Assembly (NCBI RefSeq): GCF_022605725.1
Contig: NC_065558.1
Span: 3,844,001-3,908,000 of the forward strand
Direction of reading: 5' to 3'
DNA: 64,000 nucleotides
Source of the DNA: Anthonomus grandis grandis
Lineage: Eukaryota > Arthropoda > Insecta > Coleoptera > Curculionidae
Below the pieces are notes generated by a model. The model was not told the origin of the DNA and ran no database searches. It saw nothing but the letters and a program-made list of their open reading frames with translations. The translations under genes were made by a program, and so were the position numbers. Positions 21,728 through 35,100 of the stretch are shown here, one piece after another (positions within the stretch are counted from its first letter, which is position 1; every line of letters starts with the position of its first letter).

Positions 21728-22460
21728 TACTCGTTCCAATATATGGCATAATAAATCAGTAACTTCATTGATTAAGTCCAGGCAGTTGAATTCGAATTTA
21801 ACAGAAAAGAATTCTGACAACTATGGAATAGTTACATATTCTTACGTGTAGATTCATGATATACTAAAAATAATTTTGCTTTTTCTCTCTCTTTGTCAAA
21901 CTTACCTGACACTTGTCAAGCAGCTTTGTTGCCAGTCTTACAAAATAAATCAGTTAAGTTATTAATTAAGTCCAGGCAATTGAATTCGAATTTGACAGAG
22001 AAGAATTCTGACAAATATGAAAAAGCCATATACTTTTATGTACATACCTGCGGTATAATAATAATAATTTAACTTTTTCTATCTTTGTCAAAGTCACCAG
22101 TCATTATTTTGATTATAGATGTCATACATAGTTGACACTTCATAAGCAGCTATTTTTATATACTCATTCCACTGTTGCCAGTCTTACATAATGAATTAGT
22201 AAAGACGTTAATTAAGCCCAGGGATTTGAATTCTAATTAATTAGAAAAGAATCTTAAAACGATGGATATAAACATAACTTTTATAGGTACACCCATAGTA
22301 TAAAATAATAATTTTGCTTTTTCTCTGTCTTTGTCAAATTCACCTATCATTATCTTGATCAGAGTTATCAAAAACTTGACACTTGATAAGCCGCTATATT
22401 TATATACTCATTCCACTATTGCCAATTTTACATAATAAATCAGTAAACTCATTAATTAAG
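21728..22460 (-). repeat. Tandem copies of the 205-240-bp dispersed repeat, inverted relative to 10190-10790
   Basis: Three copies carry AAGTCCAGGCAGTTGAATTC, AGAATTCTGACAAC, CTTTTTCTCTCTTTGTCAA and TTGCCAGTCTTACA. The phrase TATACTCATTCCACT between copies is the site in which the pogo transposon sits in the first copy. A further partial copy is near 23265-23430. Confidence 0.82.
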
Positions 22461-22613
22461 TTTAAGCTAAGTTAATATGTGTCGATCCGAAATATTTGCA
22501 TTACTTTATAGTTTCTAATAACAAAATAACATTATTCCGTAGTATCAATAATCTCACACTCGTTCCAAAATAAATACTCGTGTCTATATATAAATTTCAT
22601 GCTTTAATGAATT

Positions 22614-22950
22614 CCTTTTTTTCATCTTTATACTGTTGCGCCACCTAACATTCATACCTTTAAGCATGAAATAAGGTAACTGAATTCAAATAGTTAACCA
22701 TTTCGACAAATTTAATTCGAAAAAAAATTAGACATGACCACATTGATTGTCGAACATCAATCTAATGGGTCAAGCAATAAACATCTCTAAATATGTAGAA
22801 TTTCACTTTTTCCACGCATGTTTAGAAAGTTTTGTCTATCAGTTACAACACCCAATTAATTTTGGTTTACTAATTCAGATCTGGCATTTTGATTAAAATT
22901 GTATATGGAGTGAAAATATAGATGTTTACCTTTAACTTCATCTGTTGGAC
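22614..22950 (+). repeat. Dispersed repeat, copy 2
   Basis: Shares with 18475-18800 the phrases TTTAAGCATGAA, TTGATTGTCGAACA, CTTTTTCCACGCATGTT and GAGTGAAAAT in the same order and orientation. Confidence 0.75.
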
Positions 22951-23129
22951 AATCTGTTGGACAATGTTATCGAATAATAATATCTGGCTCCTCCTCTATT
23001 TCATAGTCATTAGTAAGTATAATTAGCAATTCCATTTCTTTTCAAATCTAAGAATAAGGTCAAGAGTATGTCGAACTGGTCAACTTTAAATGCAATTTAG
23101 TACTAATAGGTTTTTGGAAATTTGTTAGA

Positions 23130-23260
23130 AGTCGACGCAAGGCTTACTGGCACTGGGTTTCAAAACTTCTGTGGAAAAATGAAACCATGGATATCATATT
23201 TAATTATATTGCAAGTTATATATTTTTGTATCCTCTGACCTCAGTCTTATCGTTTATAAA
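23130..23260 (+). repeat. Short dispersed repeat, copy 1
   Basis: Contains TTCTGTGGAAAAATGAAACC, an ATGG-ATAT-ATATTTAA-like stretch, and TCTTATCGTT. Related copies are at 23935-24065 and, more diverged, 26570-26705. Confidence 0.6.
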
Positions 23261-23437
23261 TATGAAGTCCAGGCAAACTTAATAAAAAGGAGGTGAAAAG
23301 ACTACGGAATAGCTACATACTTTTATGTGTACACCCATGTTATAATAATTATAATTTTATAAAGTCATTAATTAAGTCTAGGCAGTTGAATAAAAAAGAA
23401 CTATGACAATTATGAAATAGCTACATACTTTTAAGTG

Positions 23438-23770
23438 TATCTTTTTTCATGTTTACACTGTGGCGCCTTCTAACATTCATGCTTTTAAGCATGAAATAAG
23501 GTATCTGGAGTCAAAAAGGTTAACCATTGCAACAAATATAATTGGAAAAAAAGAATTACCAATGACCAAACTGATTGCTGAACAACAATATAATTGCTCA
23601 AGCAATTAATCGCTTTAATTATATAAAATTTTGCTTTTTCTATACATGTTCATAAAGTTATGACTATATGTTACAAAGATCAATCAATTTTGGTGACTAA
23701 CTGAGACCTTTAATATTAAGTGAAAATCAAAGTCTAAATGTTTGCCTTGAGCTTTATCTGTCAGACATTT
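23438..23770 (+). repeat. Dispersed repeat, copy 3
   Basis: Starts with a phrase like TTTACACTGTGGCGCC, then CATGCTTTTAAGCATG, a perfect palindrome, and continues through TTTTGGTGACTAACTGAGAC. Followed, as is copy 2, by the short repeat copies. Confidence 0.75.
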
Positions 23771-23934
23771 GACTGTCGAATATTGAATGATGATTACCAT
23801 AATCATAAGTGGTTATAATTAACATTTACACTTTGAAAATTGTGGTTTGAATGATTATTAAAAGAACTCCGTTTGAAGAAGTTGTTAAAACCTTAACACT
23901 TTTTTAAAGAAGATCATTAGTATTCCGTACTAGT

Positions 23935-24065
23935 AAACTTTAAGGTATTACCTTAACTTACAGTTTTAAATCTTCTGTGGAAAAATGGAACCATGGAAAT
24001 TATATTTAAATCTAATGCAATTTACAATTTGATTTCTTCTGATCTTAGACTTATCGTTATTGAAA
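23935..24065 (+). repeat. Short dispersed repeat, copy 2
   Basis: TTCTGTGGAAAAATGGAACC and TTCTGATCTTAGACTTATCG match 23130-23260 in order. Confidence 0.6.
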
Positions 24066-26320
24066 AAACCTTTAAGCCTTAATGTAGTTTTACAAATTTA
24101 AAGTTTTACTTCTGCAAGGAGAATGAAATCATTTAAGTATCGAAAGCCTTAAAATAATAATTTTTACGATTAAAACTAAATCTTTAAGCTCTAGTTACAT
24201 TAAAAAAAGAAACCTATTATTTCAGATTCATACAGAAGTAAGCCATAACGTAATAATATCCGATAAAGACATAAAACAAAACCGCCAACCGTCGACACCA
24301 TACATCACTCTCAATAAAGCACGCCGACATTTAGCACCCAGAAAATATGGACTATTAACCCATAAAATGAGAAACATCTGCCAAAAATGAGGCTGCTACT
24401 GTGATATTCACAGGAAGAGGAACCAACCACTGGAAACCAATTAGCTCGAGTTACAAGACTTTTGAGAGGATTGTCAACAAGACATTAATAAAGTACCACT
24501 TTGGCTACGTTTTTGCTAAAATTGGGCGGAAATTGTTTGTAGGGCTATACCAGGTGTTTATAAAAGAGGTATGTCTGATAAATTAGTTAAAATGAGCGCA
24601 TTAAATATCATTTTTGAAAGAACTTAATGAAAGTATGCTAGTGTTTTTTACTAAACCGAACATTTTTTTTATTTCAGGGATACAAAGGCAGTATGAAGCT
24701 TTTGAAAATTTAGACCAAAATTTATTAACTTGTGTCAAATATTTATCCCTTATTTTCATGTCCTAAAAAAATATTGATTAAATTAAAATATGTAAAAAAT
24801 TTACTATAATTTGCAACTACAATATACCGAGTGTAAAATCTAACGTATATCTTCAAAATGTTAATTGGAATGTCCATAAGTATCATTTACAATAGGAAAA
24901 TGATCGGTTCCCTCGCGTATAATCACCTCAGTAATACAATTCCAATTAGCATCAAATGCTCCCTAAATTATTCCGTTGCCCAACTAAGTTAGCATGATGT
25001 TTGGATATTATGCAAATCATTGCCGACAGATGATGCCACATTTGGAATTTAAAAAAAGGACCTACATTTTATTATATACGATGTTTTAAAGGCGATAAAA
25101 AGATGAACTATTCATGGAACAAATTGTCTTAAAATCTCAAAAACTGCGCTTCGTGCGGGCGTTTGAAAAATTGAATTTAAATGACAGATCCTTTCCTGAA
25201 TAAATTCCCATTTAGCCAAGTTCCCCCTTCGGGTGCTAAATAAGATTAATGGAGGCACTCCCTTTGGTATACGTACGTCTTCATCCTATTTTTTTTATCA
25301 TTTCTTATACTTTCGTGATTGGTCGGATTAATTTATTTGCCACAATATTAACCGTAATAACATACATTTTTTTTGTTTATCACTTACTTAGCAAATTTTA
25401 CTTAAATTTACTATCATAATTTAAACTATTGTTGATCGTCTATTTAAACTGTAGCATCCAAGATCGAAACACAAATGAGGCTAGGCTCCGGTATCACAAA
25501 AAAAAATGTTTTTCTTTCGATTAATAGGAGTTTGTTCCTTATTATTTGCATCTCTTAATTTCCCATACTCGCACGCATTTATATATGGCAAAATATTAAC
25601 CCTAATATTGATTTTCATATAAATTCAACTTTGGATGTCCAACACGAACATTTGACACGTCAAATAAATAAAGCTTTAAAACACGTATCGGCCAATTCAT
25701 AGCAGAAACAAACCAGCAAAACATAAATTTAAATTTTATTTTATTTATATGTGCGGGCGGGTAATGGCGTTTTAGTGACGTTTCATTAATCTGTTTTATA
25801 ATATTTCATGCTGTAATTAAAATAAACAATGAAATATTTGGCGGTTGCGGATATCTGAATAGCGAACCGGGATTGAACGTTTCATATTGTATATGGGGGT
25901 ATAATTTTAATATATGTAGTGCAATTTTTTTTATACAGTAGGTTATTTATTATTTATAAATGAATCGACAGTTTTTACTGGATTGTGAATTTTCTCATTT
26001 TAAACTATAATGCAAATGTCAACAAAAGTTTGTTGAGTTTTATGGAAATTATTGAAACACAAGCATTTTACAGTATGGATTCCTGATTTTTTTTTTGTTA
26101 TAACAATTATATATATATTTCAAAAAATTGTATATGTCTAGTTCACTTTACTAAAAAAATAAATTAAAGCATTTAATACCTTCAACAAATAACGTTGAAA
26201 TTCGTATAATTTGACATTATAATCCGAAAACTTAAAAAAAAATTCTGCCCTTAATGGGTTTTATTTTAAATACCATAAGATCAAATGATCAAGATAATGA
26301 AAAAATTATCCAATAATTTG
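24066..26320. other. Spacer, no gene seen
   Basis: 24230-25300 is less AT-rich and looks single-copy; I see no coding exon or regulatory element that I can name. From 25300 on it is AT-rich with homopolymer runs. Confidence 0.4.
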
Positions 26321-26324
26321 ATAT

Positions 26325-26455
26325 TAGACATGTATCTACTCTACCATAAATTAATGAGGGAACTTCCTTTACTCTTTTTGCGGATGACACAACATTCATC
26401 TAAGACATAGTTATTCGACTGATGCATAATTTCTATCTGATTTTTCTATAACATG
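26325..26455 (+). pseudogene. LINE reverse transcriptase scrap with FADD box
   Basis: The plus-strand frame reads INEGTSFTLFADDTTFI and then a stop. FADDTT is the catalytic palm motif of LINE reverse transcriptases, and the preceding residues fit the usual LFADDTT context. Stops flank it on both sides, so only about 40 codons are recognisable. Dispersed repeat sequence follows from about 26440. Confidence 0.6.
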
Positions 26456-26710
26456 ATCATAAGTAGACTTAATTAACATTTCCGCTTTAACAGAACTCAT
26501 TCGGAGAAGTTGTTAAATATTAAACACTTTTTTGAAGAATGAGGTTACGAGTAATCCGAACTAGTAAACTTAAAGTCAATTTGATGGTATGTACTAATAA
26601 ATTTTTATTAATCAATGGCGGGATTACTGAAACTAGAACCATGGGAATTTCATTTAAATCTATGCCGTGCTTAATATTTAAATAACTTACTGACCTTAGT
26701 GTCTGTAATT
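26440..26710 (+). repeat. Diverged copy of the 23.8-24.06-kb repeat block
   Basis: Shares ATCATAAGT-then-TTAATTAACATTT, CTCATTCGGAGAAGTTGTTA (compare 23870-23890) and GAACCATGGGAATTTCATTT (compare 23986-24005) in the same order. Confidence 0.55.
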
Positions 26711-29700
26711 TTACAAATTTAAAAATAAATTATTTTAAAATCTAAGAAAACATAAGGGAGCCGGATAGTATTAAAGAAATAATTAATGGACATTGCCGAA
26801 AATCAAATATTTTAAGAAAATATTAAATGAAAAGCAAGTAACGTGCAGATCAAATGATATTAAAAGATATTTAATTAATTACAGGAATTGTATTTAATTT
26901 AGGGAAATTCAGGGAAACTGACTCAAAAAAATTAATGATAAAGAAATGAAATTAATTCGTAAGTCTTATTGGTCAAAAAAATTAAAATAAGACATGACAA
27001 ACTTCATTAAGCTCCTGGAAAAGCTCACGGAAAGTTCATTTTTGATGTTGTCGAATACAATGAAATAATTTCTGACGTTTAATGAATTCAGAAGATAAAA
27101 ATAACTTAAACTAGAAATTTTCAAAATAGAAAGTTCTCAAAACATCTCGAATATTTTTTTTTAAGAAATTCACAAAAATATCATCTATTTGAATTAAAAT
27201 AGCTTTTTCTTTCTTTTAGGCAGCAGTAGAAAAGCGTAAGGAAAAATTTTTATAGGCATGCAAATTTTTATCAAATCACATCAAACATTCATGGAAAGCA
27301 TAAATTTCAAGTATCTTAAATAATTAAAATTAATTATAAAGAGAAAAACAATTTTTATGGCTGGATAGAAAAGAAAAACAAGAGAAAAGCCTCAGCTCCC
27401 TTTAGGAGAATTGATTTTTTTTATTTTATAAAACTATTGAAATAATTCAAAAATTTTATAAAGTCAAGAAAATATAATAGATCTTTAATAAGAAGAGTAT
27501 TTTTTTCAAATAATAAGAAATAATATTTCGTTTTTTCCAAAAGCTTTTGTTACCAAAATCTCATATTCCTCTTATCTTATATTTTAGTTAAAAAAAAAAA
27601 AACTTTATGATCTGTCTAAATTTGAATCCTTTTATGCCAAATTAGTCTACATAAAAACACCGCAATAATTAAAGCGTCACGCCCCACATTAACGACTTTT
27701 ATACACCGCGTCAACACAAGGGCTTTTATCGAAATTTCAGACATAAACACGTACTAAAAACTGATCAAACATGTGCTGTGACGGTTTTTTTTTAATTACT
27801 TCAGCCAAATGCATTTTGTTATACATGCTTTTTTTGTGTTAAATATTTACGAACGTTAAAAAATTCACGCTGGCTTTTATTTTACATTTGCATTATTTAA
27901 TATTGTTTTTGACAGGAATATTTTTACATATTTGTTGACAATAAAATAATGGACACATTTTTAACGTATTCAGATTGGGTCTGTTAAATTAATAAATGTG
28001 CCTTGTTTAAGCAAATGTTTCATTATCTGTAGGATCGCTATTAAAATATAATAATCATTGTCTATAATTGTATTAATTACGTAAAAAAATATAATTTTAG
28101 CATTGTAACAGAAGAAAAGTGAAGTGAGGTGATATCAAAATACAACTACGATCTAAATGAATAGTTATATATAATAAATATAGCCACTTAACACAAATAC
28201 CATTTAAAGACGAAACTAACTGTTTACCCTTTAATTAAAATTTGAAAGATCACCCGGATTACATTCCCAAAATACGCTAATAAAGTCCTGAATATTTAAT
28301 CTTTCATATATCGTAAGTGCGATATCCTAGGAAATGTTAATAAAAATCTATATTGGACATAATACTCTAAATGGCTTTTACCAATTACAATTTTATACTT
28401 AGTTCAGGAAAATAGCATAGACTAAAACTTCTTTATTTTTTAATAATTTTTTTTTTTAGTTTTTTCGTTTATATACAACTTTAAATATTGTGAGCGGGTC
28501 TTTTTATTTTTTAAAGTATTGTTTATTTTTTCTGATGAAGTTTTTTTTTTAATTATTTTTTAAATATTTTGATCTTCTCTACCTACTTATATTGCTCTTA
28601 TTATAAAATCACATAAAACAAACTAGTACGTCAACTTTTAACTAAAACGTATTAAATGTTTTGCAAAAAATTAAGAAAAATATAAAAACTTATACAATTA
28701 AATTAATTTATGCAATGCACACACATATTTTTTAATTGTTTTCTCTTTTATTTTTTTTTATCTAATTTGTATTAAAAAAATGTAATTAAATTTATGATTT
28801 TGTTTTATTAGAGATACGTTTTTTAGTCATTTGAGTCCAATATCTAATATTCTTAGTATGCCTTATAAATAAAAAAATTAAATAAATTTTTACTATAAAA
28901 AAAAAATTAAAAATTAATTGTACTTGTACCAATGTTTCCTACCAATATTTTGAATTTTTTAATCCATTAATACACTTTCATAAATTATATTTTTGCTGTT
29001 TTGTAGCTTTTTGTGTAATTATTTAATAATTTTTGTTTTATTTTAATTTTGTTAATATTTAATAAATTAGTTTATGCTAGATTAAGTCAAATATATTTTT
29101 TTATTTGGAACTTTGGAACTTATTTTCTTTGCCAGAAAAATGTTACAAAAGTAATTAATTGTATAGTTTGGTTTTTTCAGATAAAAATTGATACCTACTC
29201 ATTTATACCCCATATAAAATAGTCTTGATATACCTTATAAATTAAGAAAACAAAATAACAAAATTAAAAAAAAAATTGTAGCATTTGCACCAATTACTCC
29301 TATAAACATGTTGACTTTTTATTCTATTTAGACATTTGCATAAATTAAATGTTTCCATTTTTTGCATTCATTTACTAGCGTTATGTATCATTCTTGACTA
29401 ATTTTTCATATCTATTAAATTATGTTAATATATAAATTAATATTTTAGCGTAAATGTTTATAAGAATATGTAATAAAAACACATGTTATTACATTATTGC
29501 AGTTAAGTCTAGTATACTGCATATCGTGTAAGCACTTATCCAATTTTCGTTAATTAATTTTTAATTATAAGCCCCGCGTTTAAGCCTACCCGTCGAGCCA
29601 GAATCCATTAAAATAAAAAATGGTGTTTTTAGTAATGATAAACACACAATGGCCCCGAGATGTGAATATATGAGTCTCTCTCGTGACTAGATACTTTTAA

Positions 29701-31460
29701 TATTAATAACCACTAATAAAGACTAGAAAAAGTTGAAAAAAAATATAATTAATATGTCATGGCATCGTGCTTGAGTTTAATTGTGGGTGTTTTAACTATT
29801 TTTTTTTTATAATTTGCTAGTAAAACCTTTATATATGTTTCACCTCATGAATTTGTTCGTACTATTTTAGACCATTGATAAGGGTCTAAAACGCTTTAAA
29901 GTTCAATTAGTGCAAGATGACTGAATCACGTATTCACTTAAAATCTGCCCCCACATTATAACTGATGATGAGATTATGGATTTATCAATTTGATAGGCAA
30001 AGGATGGCAAAAGATGAGAGTGGGTGTTTAAAAGAAGAGATTCGTTAATAAAGACCATATATGTAGAAAGAAAACTCCGACTTATAATATCCAAAAATTT
30101 AATAATTCCTCGCATTTTCTTTATAGCTTTAATCAAGGTTTCTTTAATAAAAAATTGACTCTTAGCTGAGAAAATTGAACATGTATTTAAGGTTCTTGGA
30201 AAAGACTTTTACTGGAAACTAATTTCTTATAAGCTATTATATATTTAAACGTTTCTTGCAACTTAAGAATCTTCTTAAGAAGTTAAAATTAGTTAGCAGG
30301 ATCACTGTTCTAGGGTATTCTTACCATTGGACTAATTTTTCCGATTTTTTTACGAAAATGTTATTTCTAGTCTAAAAAATGTAAAATTTGTTCCAGGCAC
30401 TCATAGTTAATATTGCAGCAAAAAAAAATTAAAAACATACATTTTATAATTAATGTAGTAAAATTGCAAAAATAAAAACCAAGGAAACTGCGTCAAATCA
30501 TATTTAAATCATTGTTGGTTAAATTGACTACATAATAATAAATAATTCTTGATAAAATCCTTTCAATTTTTGTATTTAGCTCACAGTTACTTACTAATTT
30601 ACCATCAACAAGGTAACTGCATAGATTTGCAAATTGTCATGCGCCACAATGCCAGTCAAGTGCGAAATTTCATTAGTTACTGATCTAATAATAGCTGCGT
30701 AATTTCAAAGTTTTTTCTATTAACCTGTAGAGAAACTTCACTAACTTCTTCTTCCACTTGGTTTGCATAAATGAAAATTTGGCTTATACCTGCGCTTTCA
30801 CCAATTGAGTGGCCTTCAATTATTCCGAGGTATTCACCATTTTATTTCTTTTGGACAATATACTTGAGCTCGTTTAGGTTTAGGTTGGGTTTTAGTGAGC
30901 GAAATTGATAAATGACAAGATGATCTATTATTCATTTATTGAGTCTGTAGCCGGCAAAAGAATGAAGAATGCAATAGTTGGGTTCAACCAAGTTGCCAAC
31001 ATGAGCTATATTATGTATAATTTTTACCTTATTCTATTTGAATCTTAAAAGAAGAAAAATAGGATTGACAACAGTGCTTTTTTTTAACGTTTAACAATGA
31101 ACTTTTACGAATATATCGCGAGAGCCGTAACATTTTTATTGGGTTATAAGGAAAAAAATAGACCCACTAGCGTCCCACTGGGAATTATCCATAAATTATA
31201 TAGAAAGTTAGTACCTATATATTTATAAAATTATTAATAATTTATGACCTGCGCCTACCGTTAATCCTTTTTGTTTTTATACCTTTCAAGTTGTCTTTTT
31301 ATTATTTACCAGTTATATCTTAAAGGGCTAATTTGATAACAGTAGGTAAACCAAACATGTTTTAATCTAATTATTTATGAAATATATTCATATTGGTAAA
31401 TAATTTGGAGACAACTATTTGGCCTTTTACCTACATAGGAACACACCTACTACTTTAGAA
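26711..31460. other. Long, very AT-rich region without a recognisable gene
   Basis: Dominated by A/T homopolymers, especially 28100-29500. No open frame of note, no inverted repeat with clear ends and no RNA gene signature were seen. A small G+C-richer patch lies near 29570-29670. Confidence 0.45.
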
Positions 31461-31464
31461 CCGC

Positions 31465-31517
31465 CCTTCTTTTTTTAAAAGTGTGCAAGTGTCTTGCACA
31501 CTTTTAAAAAAAGAAGG
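31465..31517. repeat. Perfect 25-bp-arm hairpin
   Basis: The arm at 31465-31489 (CCTTCTTTTTTTAAAAGTGT then GCAAG) and its exact reverse complement at 31493-31517 are separated by only three bases. It lies about 100 bp before a transposase relic and may be part of that element's end. Confidence 0.9.
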
Positions 31518-31621
31518 TGCGTGTGATATCGCGTTAATTTTGTTCTTTGGTATTTATATTAGTTTTTGTGTGATATCGTGGTTTCTTAATCAGTAATATG
31601 TAACATTTAAAAAATAAAGTT

Positions 31622-32155
31622 TTGAAAGGTCAGACTCGTGAGGTCATTGCAAATGTAATTAGAATTATTGATGAGGAATGTGCCAAAAATAAAAGAGAAC
31701 AAGCAGCTATGTATTGTGGAGTAGGGCGATCTACTATAATTAAAATTAGAAAAGAAGATCAACATCGACGTGAGTTTGACCCTATATTGAGCCTTTATCG
31801 ACTCCAGGAAAAGCACGTAAGAGATTATCAGTATTGGAAAAAATTGATGATACTGATTTTGGCGTAATAAGAACTATTGAGAAATTTAATACAGAATATA
31901 AAGTAACACCAACTTTAGGAAAGATGCTGGCGAAAATTAAAGAGAAAGTTGAATTTCCATATAAAAAGACTCACTGCGAAGATTATTAAAAAGTAATAGA
32001 TTTTATTGGAGAAAATGTCAAAACCGGCGCACAATTTTAATGGAATATTCGGAATAGCAGAAAACATTCGTTTGAATGGTCGCTATCTTGTAGTACATGC
32101 CGAAAACTTAGTTATAAAAGAGAATGATGATGAAAGTGATGACAAAAAATCCTGA
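31622..32155 (+). pseudogene. DDE-type transposase relic with the catalytic core deleted
   Basis: The first frame (31622 to about 31800) begins KGQTREVIANVIRIIDEECA and contains CGVGRSTIIKIRKE, like the N-terminal helix-turn-helix of a large insect transposase family with a DDE_3-like core. After a frameshift near 31800 the sequence continues KARKRLSVLEKIDDTDFGVI and TPTLGKMLAKIKEKVEFPY, matching the linker of that family. Stops follow. Near 32100-32155 an acidic C-terminal tail reappears (ENDDESDDKKS, stop 32153-32155). The DDE domain expected between them, several hundred bases, is missing. It is an internally deleted, non-autonomous copy; the exact family name is uncertain. Confidence 0.65.
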
Positions 32156-35100
32156 TTCTGACTAAGAAACAATATCAATTTTTTGTGTTTATTGTTTTTT
32201 GTTTATTAGTATTATTTTAAGTAAGATTACTATTTGTATAATTATACATATATATTATTTATTATGCATAAAGTATTTTAAGTTAGATTGTAGTGTTTAA
32301 TTTTTCTTGTTTTTTGTTTAATTTTTTTGTTTTATGATAAAAATAAAAACAATTAAAAAAATTACGTTAAATCTTAATATAGGTTTACAAAAATCAATTG
32401 CTTTTATTCTTGGTTAGTAAAGAGTTAAGTAGAAAGTGAAAAGGTAAAACATCCAATATTTTTTTAATTCATAGTGTGCGCCACTGAAAATGCCTCGAGA
32501 CCAAGTTCGAAATGGGGTTTTTACAGTATGTATGGCTTTCTTCCCCCTTTCGTCGCGGTTACAGTTACCGCAGATGAATAGTAGGCAGTGGGACACAAAT
32601 TAAATTGATTATTAAAAAGCAAGTGCAAAAAGTCAATTTTCAGCTTCATATCACCATCTCACTCTGAATTAATTCAAGTGAGGGTAATAAAATGATCATC
32701 TTGGCATGTACTTTATGTAAACTGCATTGGAACATTAAGATGTTCTAGCAGATGTTCTAGACAGAAATATAGTAATATTATTAATTGATAAAAAAGAGTT
32801 TTCAAATCTACATCAATTAAAAAAAAAACTACTGGAGGTAATAAAATCAGGTTCGCCATATTAGTTCGATGAAGTAACATGAGGAGGCTAAAAAGTCAAA
32901 ATGATGCAGGTACAATTAAGAAATGATATAATTTAAAAATTATAAAAAAATTTATAAAAATGACACTTCCTTAGAAGAACGTTCTTTCTCCATAAAATAA
33001 AATACCCACCTTCTTTCATCGGAATCAATAGTTTTGTTGCTGGCTACAAACAATAAAAAATATAAATATTAATAAGAAAAATCTTCCTGCTAAGAAAATA
33101 GATTTCTTATTAATCACTTACTCTACTTCCAAAGTTAAGGAAAACTTGCATCATCTATCTTCTATCTTATCTATCTTCATCGCAGTCTAAGGTAATAGAA
33201 GAGAGGGTAATAAAATGAAATTTTTCGTATGTAATTCGGTAAAGAGAGTAGTAGAAAACCGAAATGAGCTATTATTTCAGTACAGTATAAAAAATTTTTT
33301 TTAGACTTATAGCCCCATCTCACTTTTAGGTATCACCTAGATTCGGCATATGCAGAACCATAATAAGCACTCAACGCATCACCTTAAAGATGCCTCGCCG
33401 GATGTCTTTATTTATCTGTATGGTATTTATCTGTAATAGTTCGTTCTTCTGGTCTTCATAGTCCAATTTTAAAAATGTCTAAGATCTTTGTTAACCAGTT
33501 ATGTGGTACGTAGTTGAGAGTCTTTTTATCCATATATCCATAACAAATCAACTTTGCGCATAAATTACACGAGTCTTAATGGTAATTTTGAGCAATCCCC
33601 TTTACAGTAATATTCATAAACTTCATTCAGAATTTTTTTGATAAAATTTATAAAATTATTTATTTTATATATTACCATGTGAATTAGGAAAAAATATTTA
33701 AACATGAAACCATGCCTAAATAAAAAAAAAACAATTTTAAAATTTGTTGAAACTGAAGCCATTGGGTCGTTTCTATGAGAGCTTAAAACTTATCACTGTT
33801 CGTAATTATAAACCTTTTTGCATTATTTTTACTACACATTATGTACTATAAATTGTTTTTACATCTTTAATTTAATTTTATGCCATGTTATTTTAAGTGT
33901 TTGTCTATCTTTTTATATTTAATAGTATCATGTAGGAAGGCATGTTATTGGTCTAAAGTGTGACTATCGCAGGCTTGAAAAAGTGATCAAGTCAAAATTC
34001 AAAAATATTAATTAGTGAGGAACTTCAAGTAAGGTTTCTCAGCGTGCCATTACCTTTTCTAAGCAATTAATTAGGCTCTAGTTTATTTTATAATTATTAA
34101 GTACTTTGAGCAAGCATGAATGTGGTATGGAGTCAAACGCCTGTCAGGCAAGGTTTCATTTTAAGACTTTTATAGTTCGTTTTTATTAAGTCTAGACTCA
34201 TCCGCTCGTCAGTTCCGCGACCTCTAGACTTGCATCCAACCAAATATTCTTATACCACAGTAATTAAAATGTGATAAAATAAGAAAAAAACAAAAAGGAG
34301 GATCTGAAGACCTGAAAAAATGTTTCAAATACTATAAAACAGTTAAACCTAATCTATAAGACGTGACGCATCAATTTAATTTTCCCCTATTTTGACTTAC
34401 TCTGTGCTAACCACGAGCCCTCACTAAACTAAAATAACCAGATTAAACTCTAACAATTTTTCACTTTGACAGTACCCAAAGAACAACAAGATACCCAAGC
34501 TCCCAGAGCGAAAGAAGCTTTTTACACGTGTTTAATGCGATTCCGAGGGGGTCTTAAATAAGCCGAAGCCAAATGACAACACTTCGGCGGTAATTTAATA
34601 TAATGTCACCGCTTGCTTGCGCTTTGTTGTGCGGTCCTATTTTTAAGACTTAAAAAAAAACTAGAAGTAACATAAACATAGTTATTAATTTTTTCGTTAA
34701 AAACGCATTATCATCGTCTCGTCCTTTTCGGTAATTAACTTCGTGGCATTTCCTAAATTGAGTCAAAAGACGTCGTATTTCTAAGTGTCTAATTAGGGGC
34801 GACTCGAGGAGTAATTAAGAGCTTTATCGCGACGACCTCTCTATACTGCGAAGATATCTTCAAGGCGCACTTAAGGATGACAATTAAATTCGGACACTTG
34901 TTTAAGTAAGGGTTTCAGGGTACTTTGAATGATCATTAATTAAATAGACCTAATTTGTATATTTTAACTTTTGTCGGTTATCTCAGCAATAATTGGAAAA
35001 GACCATTTATTGATTTATATAGAATAATGTTAATTTTTTAAAGGCAGCTGAGTCTCTACGTCTCCTTGTTTCTCTTTTCTAGTTATTTGGAGAAAAATTG

